Assembly: GCF_023701695.1 (NCBI RefSeq)
Contig: NZ_JAJOZC010000001.1
Coordinates: forward strand, 6,695,894-6,759,893
Length of the DNA: 64,000 nt
Source of the DNA: Streptomyces sp. RKAG290
GTDB taxonomy: Bacteria > Actinomycetota > Actinomycetes > Streptomycetales > Streptomycetaceae
Direction: 5' to 3'
This document shows, in pieces, positions 58,026-64,000 of this stretch. The translations under genes and the position numbers were made by a program. The notes under the pieces are model-generated. The model saw only the letters and a program-made list of their open reading frames with translations. It did not search any database and was not told the DNA's origin. Position 1 is the first letter of the stretch, and every line of letters starts with the position of its first letter.

Positions 58026-60822
58026 GGCTCGATCCCCCAGGCGAGGGTGGAGCCCACGTACGCCGCGACCTTCGACGCGTCACCGTAGACGGTGTTGGCG
58101 GCCCGGCTGTAGTCGTCGCTCTCGTTGAAGTTGGACCAGTCGCTCTTGTTGAGGCGGAGCTGGAGCTCGCCCGTCGAGGCGCCGCCTGCCAGGGTGCCCG
58201 CGCCGCCGGTGAAGCCGACCTCCAGGTAACGGTCGGCGCCGGTCTTCGGGCCGGCGACGGCGACCACCTTGTGGGTGATGTTCGCCGAACCGAGCGCGGC
58301 GTAGTCGCAGTACGTACCGAAGGTGCTCGGGCCCCGTCGGAGGAGAACCAGTACCGCAGCTTCACCGTGGACAGGTCGACCGGGGCGCTGCCGGTGTTCA
58401 GGACCTGCAGGCCCAGCCTGATCTGGTTGTCGGTGGCGGAGGAGTCGGTGTTCTTGTACTGGACCTTCACCGCGCCGGTGCCGGAGGATCCGCCGGTCTT
58501 CGTGGTGGCGGTGACCGCGGCCGACAGCGCCGAGGTGTTGCCCCCCGCGTCCCGGGCCGCGACCGTGTAGCTGTACACGGTGGCCGCGGCGAGGTCCTGG
58601 TCGGTGAACGTCCGCGAGGTCGCGTTCCCCGCCAGCACCCCGTTGCGGTACACGTCGTATCCGGTCACCGCGACGTTGTCGGTGGAGGCCGACCAGGACA
58701 GCGCCACCGTGCTGTTCGTCGTCCCGGTCACGGTGAGCCCGGCCGGCGCGGTCGGCGGCTCGGTGTCCCCGCCCGGCTCGCCGCCGCCCTCCACCAGCAG
58801 CTCCGCGTAGATCGCGAAGGCCAGTGCGAGCGCCGCCTGTGCCCAGAAACGGTGGTAGGTGAAGGTGGGCGCCGCGCCGCCGTCCAGGTACGCCTGGACC
58901 TTCGGCCAGTCCGGGTCGTCCTTGTACCAGCTGCGGATGTCGAGGAAGGTGGCACCCGGCTCGACGGTGTCGCCGTTCGGCATGGTGCCCGACCACCCGG
59001 CCGGGATGTACACCTCGTCGTCGAACCGGTTGTAGTCCTTCCTGGTCTCCGGCACCGAGATGCCCTTGTCGGTGGTGTTCAGCGCCATCGCGTCCAGCAG
59101 CGCCTTGGCCAGCGCCCCGGCGTCCTCGTCCCCCGACTTGGCGGCGTAGTAGGTCAGCGTCTTGACGTACGCGGCGCCCACGCCGACGTCGTTGGCGTAG
59201 TCCACGACCGAGACGTGCAGGCCCGCGTTGTCCCCGGGGGACGTCGCGTTCCAGGTGTCCGGCTGACCCGTCCAGCTCAGGGTGGAGGGGAAGCGGAACG
59301 TGCCGTCGGCACCCACCGTCGTCTCGGCCGAGGCCCAGGCCACCCACTTGGACAGCACCGCCTCCGCGGACGCGTTGCCGGTGACGTAGTAGTACGCGGC
59401 CACGCGCTCCATGCCCCAGGCCTGGAAGCCGAACCAGTTGTTGCTCGGCGGGTCGTGGTAGACCGGCTGCCAGTCGTAGGCCATGCCGTAGAAGGTCGGC
59501 GTACCGGCCGGCGGCTTGCTGTAACTCCCCTCCCAGCTGTTGGTGCAGCCACCCGCGAACGCGCCCTCGCTCGACTGCAGCCAGGTCAGGAACTCCAGCT
59601 GCCGGGTCAGGCTCTTGGACCAGTCGCCCCTGGCCGTGGCCGACTTGGGGGTCAGCGCCGGTACGTTGGACAGCGCCCAGGCGGAGAGCGGATTCTGGTA
59701 GCCCTGGTGGGAGGCGCCGTCACCGATGCGCCACGCCCAGCCGCCGCCGCTGCCCCCGGCCGCGCCGCCCCAGGCGTAGTACCAGGACAGCAGGTAGTGC
59801 TGGGAGTCCCGGCCCGAGGCGGCCGGGCAGGAGGCCGGGTCGGTGCAGTCGCCGATCCGCTTGAAGTACTTGTCGAACATGGCGTAGCGGAGGTAGTCGC
59901 CCATCTTGGCGGCCTTCGCGACCGAGGCCGCGACCTCGCTCCCCTTGCCCTGGTCCGAGGCCCAGCGGAACGCCCAGTAGGCAGCCTGTACCGCGCGGGC
60001 GTCGGCGTCCGGCGCGTTGGTGTACTTCCACTGCTTGGCGTAGCTGGCGTCGCCGACGAACAGATCGAGATATCCGTTGGGGCCGCCGTAGTTGAAGAGA
60101 TCGGTGGTGGGCTGCGGGACCGTCTCCCACACCGATTCCTGCGCACCGCGCTGGTAGGTGTTGATGTACGAGGCCCCGGCGCCCGGCCCGGACTCGCCAC
60201 CGGTGCCCGGCTTGTTGCCGTAGCCGTAGATGTTGTCCAGGTCCATCAGCCAGTGCATGCCGTAGACGTCCATCGTCCCGTAGGAAGCGGCGAGTTCGGT
60301 GGCGAGCGGATCGGTGCCGACCTTGACCGTGCTGTCCAGGGCGGAGGGGTAGCCGTCCGGCAGGGGGTGCTCCGGTGCGTAGGTCGCGGGGGCCGCGGGG
60401 TTGTACGAGCCGCTGGTCGACTGGTCGGCGTGCTGCGGGATGATGGTCTTCTCCGCCACCGCCCAGGCCGCGTTGAACGGGTCCCAGTCACCGGTCACCC
60501 GGCCGTACGCCGCCTCCAGCCACATCCAGAAGCTGACAGCCTCCGACGTGGTCTCGTGGCCGTGGTCCGGCGCCTCGACCATCAGGGTCTCGACCGAGTG
60601 GTACGGGAGACCTTCCGGGCTGAAGTAGCCGTTGGCGGCCGCCTTGATCTTGCCGTACTGGGTGAGGAACGCCTGGGTGTAGGGGTCGTCCGCCGCTGCG
60701 GCACGGGCGCCGCTGCCGCCCGCCGGAGTGGCGGGCCTGGCGACGGCGGTGCCCTGCGCCACACCCATGGCGAGCAGGCTGCCGCCCAGGGCGCTGCTGA
60801 ATGTTCTACGTGATATCGACAC
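58022..60822 (-). CDS. GH48 reducing-end cellobiohydrolase with FN3 and CBM3, frameshifted in the CBM
   Basis: The restored protein has 933 residues: Tat-like signal (VSISRRTFSSALGGSLLAMG), GH48 domain (about 50-680; catalytic Glu in 'EAPDHGHETTSEAVSFWMWL'), FN3 (about 690-780) and CBM3 (about 785-933). The GTG 60820-60822 has GGAGG 5 nt upstream. In the CBM, after 'LRYWFSSDG', one base is missing at the C4 run 58332-58335 (plus strand); restored, it continues 'GPSTFGTYCDYAALGSANIT' and ends at 58022. Uncorrected, the frame runs on antisense-like through the GH12 gene for hundreds of codons, a false fusion. GH48 is the key processive enzyme of bacterial cellulose degradation. Confidence 0.92.
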
Positions 60823-60917
60823 AAATCCTCCGTTGGCGGGTGTCGTTGGGGGAGAGAGGAGCGGGAGAGGGGGTGAGCGGGAGAAGCGATGCGCGTGCGT
60901 CACGTGGCGGTCGCCGG

Positions 60918-62444
60918 TCAGGGCTCGATGCCCCCGACGAGCTCACCACCGACGTAGACGGCGATCTTGCCGGTGTCCGTGTACGAGGTGCCGGTGCCGT
61001 GGCTGTAGTCGTCCGACTCGTCGAAGTTCGACCAGTCCGTCTTGTTCAGGCGCAGCTGGATCTCGCCCGTGGAGGCCGCCGGGGCCAGAGTGCCGCCGGT
61101 GAAGCCCACTTCGAGGTAGTGGTCGGCGCCGGCTCCCGGGGTGTCCATGGCGGCGATCCGGTGGGTGACCGTGGAGCAGCCGAGTGCGGACCAGTCGCAC
61201 CAACTGCTGTATGTGGAAGCCCCGTTGCCGCCGGTGAACCAGTACCGGACCGTCACCGACGACAGGCTGACCGCGGACCCGCCGGTGTTCACGAGTTGGA
61301 GACCCGGCTTGATCTGGTTGTCGGCCGACGAGGAGTCGTTGCTCCGGTACAACACCTTCAGCGCGCCCGGGCCGCCGCCCTCCTCGCCGCCGCCGAGCGC
61401 GGTCCGTACCGCGTCGTAGGCCGGCTTCGGCAGGAGGTTCTCGTCGTAGAGGCCGGCCGCGCCCTCGCCGGGAAACGTGCCCGGGACCCAGGAGTACTTG
61501 TCCGTGTAGTCCCACACGGTGATGCCGACACAGCGCTCCACCGCCAGGCAGTCCTCGACCACGCGCCGGTAGTACGTGGACTGGGTGGCCACCTCGGCCG
61601 CGTCGGCGGGCAGTTGCACGCGCACGTCGAGTTCGGTGACGGCGACGTCGAGGCCGAGGTCGGCGAACCGCTGCATGTTCGCCCGCATCTCGTACGGGAA
61701 GCCGTACTGCACGGCCAGGTGCGCCTGCATCCCGACCCCGTCGAGCGGCACGCCCTCGTCGAGCAGCTCGTTCACCAGCGCGTACATCGCGTCGCTCTTC
61801 GCGCCGAGCCCCTCGATGTTGTAGTCGTTGAGGTACAGCCTGGCGTCCGGGTCCGCGGCGTGCGCGGCGCGCAGCGCGGTGGCGATGTAGTCGCTGCCCA
61901 TGGCGGTGTAGAACGGACTGGTGCGGAAGGTCCCGTCCTCGTTGAACGGTTCGTTCACCACGTCCCAGGCGGTGACCGCACCGCGGTAGTGCGTGGCCTC
62001 CTCGGTGATGTGGTTCTCCATGGCCGCCTCGATCTGGGCCGACGGAAGCGCGGTGACCCATCCGGGCAGCTGGCTGTGCCAGACGAGGGTGTGGCCGCGC
62101 ACGGACTGGCCGTGCTGCCGCGCGAAGTCGGTGACCACGTCGCCCTTGGTGAAGTCGAACTGCCCCCGGGCCGGCTCGGTGGTGTCCCACTTCATGGAGT
62201 TGCCCGGGGTGACCTGCCCGAACTCGGAGCCCAGCGTCGCCGCGTAGGCGGCATCGGGCAGTTCGGGATTGTCGGTGGCGGAGCCGAAGTACCTGCCCTG
62301 GGCGGCGGCGAGTTCATGCAGCGTGCCCTGCTGGGCCGCTGTCGCCGGTCCGCCCGCCAGGCTGGTGGCGAGGGCAAGGGTGCCGACCAGCAGGGTCGGG
62401 AGCCCTCTGGTGCGGCGGCGCCTACAGCGCTTCACCAAGCTCAT
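60918..62444 (-). CDS. GH10 endo-1,4-beta-xylanase with CBM3
   Basis: A 508-residue secreted xylanase: signal peptide (to about residue 37, 'AGGPATAA'), GH10 barrel (about 40-345), Gly-rich linker and CBM3 (about 360-508), without an FN3 domain. The catalytic acid/base is in 'TAWDVVNEPFNEDG', the nucleophile in 'VAVTELDVRVQLP'; 'GHTLVWHSQLPGW' and 'GITVWDYTDKYSW' are also typical. First gene of the cellulase cluster, directly behind the CebR-type operator. The ATG 62442-62444 follows GAGGAAGG. Joint control makes sense, as xylan covers cellulose in plant walls. Confidence 0.95.
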   Translation of the reverse strand: MSLVKRCRRRRTRGLPTLLVGTLALATSLAGGPATAAQQGTLHELAAAQGRYFGSATDNPELPDAAYAATLGSEFGQVTPGNSMKWDTTEPARGQFDFTKGDVVTDFARQHGQSVRGHTLVWHSQLPGWVTALPSAQIEAAMENHITEEATHYRGAVTAWDVVNEPFNEDGTFRTSPFYTAMGSDYIATALRAAHAADPDARLYLNDYNIEGLGAKSDAMYALVNELLDEGVPLDGVGMQAHLAVQYGFPYEMRANMQRFADLGLDVAVTELDVRVQLPADAAEVATQSTYYRRVVEDCLAVERCVGITVWDYTDKYSWVPGTFPGEGAAGLYDENLLPKPAYDAVRTALGGGEEGGGPGALKVLYRSNDSSSADNQIKPGLQLVNTGGSAVSLSSVTVRYWFTGGNGASTYSSWCDWSALGCSTVTHRIAAMDTPGAGADHYLEVGFTGGTLAPAASTGEIQLRLNKTDWSNFDESDDYSHGTGTSYTDTGKIAVYVGGELVGGIEP

Positions 62445-62571
62445 GACAAACGCCTTCCTCGGCCGGGCAGCTCGGAGCATTGCGGGGAGCGCGGCAGCGC
62501 CCCGCAACGCCCTTGTGGCCACCCGGTGTTGGGGGAGAAGGGAGGGGAGTGGAGTGTGCAAGTCTTGATTG

Positions 62572-62585
62572 TGGGAGCGCTCCCA
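62572..62585. promoter_or_regulatory. CebR-type operator (perfect 14-bp palindrome)
   Basis: TGGGAGCGCTCCCA exactly matches the operator of CebR/CelR, the LacI-type repressors released by cellobiose or cellotriose, found before Streptomyces cellulase and ceb genes. It lies immediately after the -10 element of the GH10 promoter, over the expected start site. Confidence 0.92.
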
Positions 62586-62613
62586 AAGTGGCGTGGTGAT
62601 AGGCACCTGTCAA
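62585..62613 (-). promoter_or_regulatory. Promoter of the GH10-GH48-GH12-GH6 cluster
   Basis: On the minus strand TTGACA (62608-62613) and CACTTT (62585-62590) are 17 bp apart. The -35 is a perfect consensus. A 9-bp inverted repeat, AAGTCTTGA (62560-62568) and TCAAGACTT (62610-62618), brackets promoter and operator together. The untranslated leader is about 130 nt. Confidence 0.7.
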
Positions 62614-62618
62614 GACTT

Positions 62619-63270
62619 AAATCACAACTGCCTTACGAGCGCGTTAACTCGGCCACGCAACGAACGGGCGCTCCATGGAGCCCAGTTGTGGCTCTGCGGG
62701 GCCGTGCGCCGAACCCGGCCGGCGTGACGTTCACGGCCGGGGCGGCGGGTCGTCCGTCGCCGCTGGGTGACGGCCTGCGGGAGCTCCTGTCGAGCGGACA
62801 GGAGGTGTTCGCATGTGCACAGGGATGGTGCGGAGGGCGCTCCGCAGCGGTCCTGGCTCCGGGGCTGGGCGCGGATGCGGTCGGTGACGTACGCGAATCC
62901 TGCGCCGATGCGGCATCGGTGCAGGCCTTCGTCGAAGGCCGGCGCCGTTCGCGGGGGCGCGGGTGCGGCGCCGTGGCGGGAGTGTCGGGGGAGAACCCCT
63001 GGCGGAAGAGGTACGTGAACGGGGCATCGTTACGGCGGAGTGTGAGCGCGCGATGGCGGTGGCGGACGGGCGCTTGCGGTCACCGGGGCACGGGGGGAAT
63101 CGGTCGCACGTGTCATGCCGTCGACGGAGAGCGACACCGGGGCCGTTCGGTGCGGGTGGGACGGCCGGGTCCGTGGGGCCTGGCCGGGCGCGACCGGCGT
63201 ACGCGACTGCGTACGCGCGAGCTGTCGCGCCGCCGGGGTTCCGGGGTGCGCGGCCGCGGACGCGGCCGTT
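62619..63270. other. 650-bp region without a recognised gene
   Basis: Between the cellulase promoter and the cupredoxin gene no reading frame has family character or a credible start with ribosome site on either strand. 62800-63130 has codon-like GC skew on the plus strand, so a decayed gene is possible, but I could not identify it. Confidence 0.4.
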
Positions 63271-63675
63271 TCAGCGGACCGTGAGTGATCCCTTCATGGT
63301 CGGATGGATCGTGCAGATGTAGGGATACGAACCCGCCCCGGCGGGAGCGGTGAAGGTGACCGTCTGCCCGGGGTTCACGTCACCCGTGTCGAAGGCCTTG
63401 GCGCGGGTGGCCGTCACGGTGTGGGCCGTGGCGTCCTTGTTGATCACGGTGACCCTGGTGCCGGGGGCGACGGTCAGGGCGGCCGGGTGGAACGAGAAGT
63501 CCTTGATGGTGATCAGTGCCTTGCCGCTCGCGGAGGGCGAGGACGGGCGCGGGGCCGGAGAGGTGGCCGACGAGGAGCCGCCGCCACCGCCGGAGCAGCC
63601 GGCCAGGGCGACCAGGCAGGCGGCCGACGCCACGACGGCGACGCGGACACGGGCGGGCAGCAGGGTGCGGAGCAC
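63271..63675 (-). CDS. Cupredoxin (plastocyanin-like) lipoprotein
   Basis: A 134-residue lipoprotein: signal with lipobox 'LVALAGCSG' (Cys about 27), a Ser/Pro/Gly-rich linker to about 50, then a blue-copper domain. Copper ligands are visible: His in 'KDATAHTVTATR' and Cys, His, Met in 'YPYICTIHPTMKGSLTVR'. It should carry electrons outside the membrane. The GTG at 63673-63675 follows GGAGGG and lies 3 nt after the stop of the upstream lipoprotein gene, so the two form an operon and probably a redox unit. Confidence 0.9.
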   Translation of the reverse strand: MLRTLLPARVRVAVVASAACLVALAGCSGGGGGSSSATSPAPRPSSPSASGKALITIKDFSFHPAALTVAPGTRVTVINKDATAHTVTATRAKAFDTGDVNPGQTVTFTAPAGAGSYPYICTIHPTMKGSLTVR

Positions 63676-63678
63676 GGG

Positions 63679-64000
63679 TCAGTACCCTCCGGTTCCGGAC
63701 GACGGCGAGGACGAGGATGCGGACGGGGCGGGCTTGGTGATCTTGTTCCCGGTGGGGCCGACCACGTACCAGGCCGCACCGAATCCGTTCGATCCCTGGC
63801 CGTTGGTGTCACCGGCGCTCGTGTCTCCGGCGTAGTGGTACAGCGGGTGCCCGTTGTAGGTGATCTCCTTGCTGCCGTCGTCCCGTGTCGTGGTGCCCAG
63901 CAGGCCGGCCTGCACGCCCTTGCCTGCGACCGGCTTCCCGCTGACGGTCAGGGGCGGCCAGGCCTTCGCGCAGTCACCGTTGCAGGCCGACTTCCCCGAG
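63679..64000 (-). CDS. COG4315/PF03640-type secreted repeat protein, C-terminal part (cut by window edge)
   Basis: The last 106 residues; the N-terminus lies beyond the window. 'KSACNGDCAKAWPPLTVSGK' and 'EITYNGHPLYHYAGDTSAGD' are the two halves of the PF03640 repeat, whose 'CxGxCAxxWPP' and 'GxPLYxYxxD' motifs are conserved in lipoproteins such as S. coelicolor SCO0930-type proteins. The function is unknown; electron transfer with a heme, copper or quinone partner has been suggested for relatives. The Ser-rich C-terminus ends in 'GTGGY'. Co-transcribed with the cupredoxin lipoprotein. Confidence 0.85.
   Translation of the reverse strand, partial: SGKSACNGDCAKAWPPLTVSGKPVAGKGVQAGLLGTTTRDDGSKEITYNGHPLYHYAGDTSAGDTNGQGSNGFGAAWYVVGPTGNKITKPAPSASSSSPSSGTGGY

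Noticed and set aside
62800..63130. A protein-coding gene on the plus strand upstream of the cupredoxin gene
   Set aside because: No credible start with ribosome site and no recognisable domain; at best a decayed gene.
58852..63284. Two plus-strand open frames of 650-830 codons opposite the GH48 and GH10 genes
   Set aside because: High-GC antisense shadows; the minus strand carries unmistakable glycoside hydrolases with signal peptides and catalytic residues.

Overview
The window is very GC-rich (roughly 72% by eye), densely coded, rich in GTG starts, and carries gene families and control sites typical of Streptomyces: a cellulase cluster with a CebR-type operator, a whiJ/abaA-like regulatory triplet, DUF397 and DUF5753 proteins, an ECF41-type sigma factor, MocR, ROK and HutC-type GntR regulators, and a c-di-AMP riboswitch in front of an NlpC/P60 hydrolase. 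It reads as the chromosome of a Streptomyces or close relative. No tRNA, rRNA, CRISPR array, plasmid origin or intact transposon was seen.

Layout. 1-4.2 kb: a partial DUF885 protein, an Lrp/AsnC regulator, a trans-sulfuration PLP enzyme and a membrane ACT-GNAT protein. 4.2-11.3 kb: a Tat-exported PhoD-like phosphatase, a MocR regulator divergent from an EamA transporter, an alpha/beta hydrolase, an ECF41-type sigma factor and a HutC-type GntR regulator with a dre-like operator. 11.3-16.2 kb: a ROK regulator, a two-component system and a divergent ABC transporter. 16.2-20.7 kb: an IS481-type transposase remnant, a hypothetical gene, purB with a mismatch uracil-DNA glycosylase, and an SGNH hydrolase. 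20.9-28.2 kb: two coupled HlyC/CorC membrane proteins, an NCS1 permease-amidase operon with a divergent FCD regulator, a truncated DUF1097 protein and a GNAT. 28.3-30.5 kb: a P450 and a two-gene toxin-antitoxin-like operon. 30.5-36.8 kb: the biotin genes (bioB-bioA-bioD divergent from bioF), then the whiJ/abaA-like triplet. 36.8-42.6 kb: LysR/LysE, the riboswitch-controlled NlpC/P60 protein, a ClpP-like pseudoprotease operon divergent from an orphan Phd antitoxin, and a membrane protein with its TetR regulator. 42.7-47.3 kb: a complete ureABCFGD operon. 47.3-54 kb: PlsC, an HxlR/CMD pair, a GAF-SpoIIE phosphatase and small proteins including a SapA-like secreted protein. 54-62.6 kb: a four-gene plant cell wall degradation operon (GH10, GH48, GH12, GH6), every enzyme ending in a CBM3, with GH10 first and a perfect CebR-type box at its promoter. 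63.3-64 kb: a cupredoxin lipoprotein and a partial secreted-repeat lipoprotein.

The most important technical observation is that at least nine genes (lrp, histidine kinase, ABC permease, purB, FCD regulator, RsbW-like ATPase, membrane permease, ureF, GH48) carry single-base frameshifts. Seven of the ten events sit in a G4 or C4 run where one more base restores the family sequence. Because purB and ureF are among them, the simplest reading is under-called homopolymers in the assembly rather than mass gene decay. Coordinates and functions below are given for the restored genes.

Candidates for less-described biology are the ClpP-like protein that has lost its catalytic Ser and His, co-transcribed with a 102-residue protein and divergent from an orphan Phd antitoxin; the ribbon-helix-helix/Doc-like pair whose toxin lacks the Fic motif; the Cys-rich tail fused to BioB; and several perfect palindromes placed over promoters.
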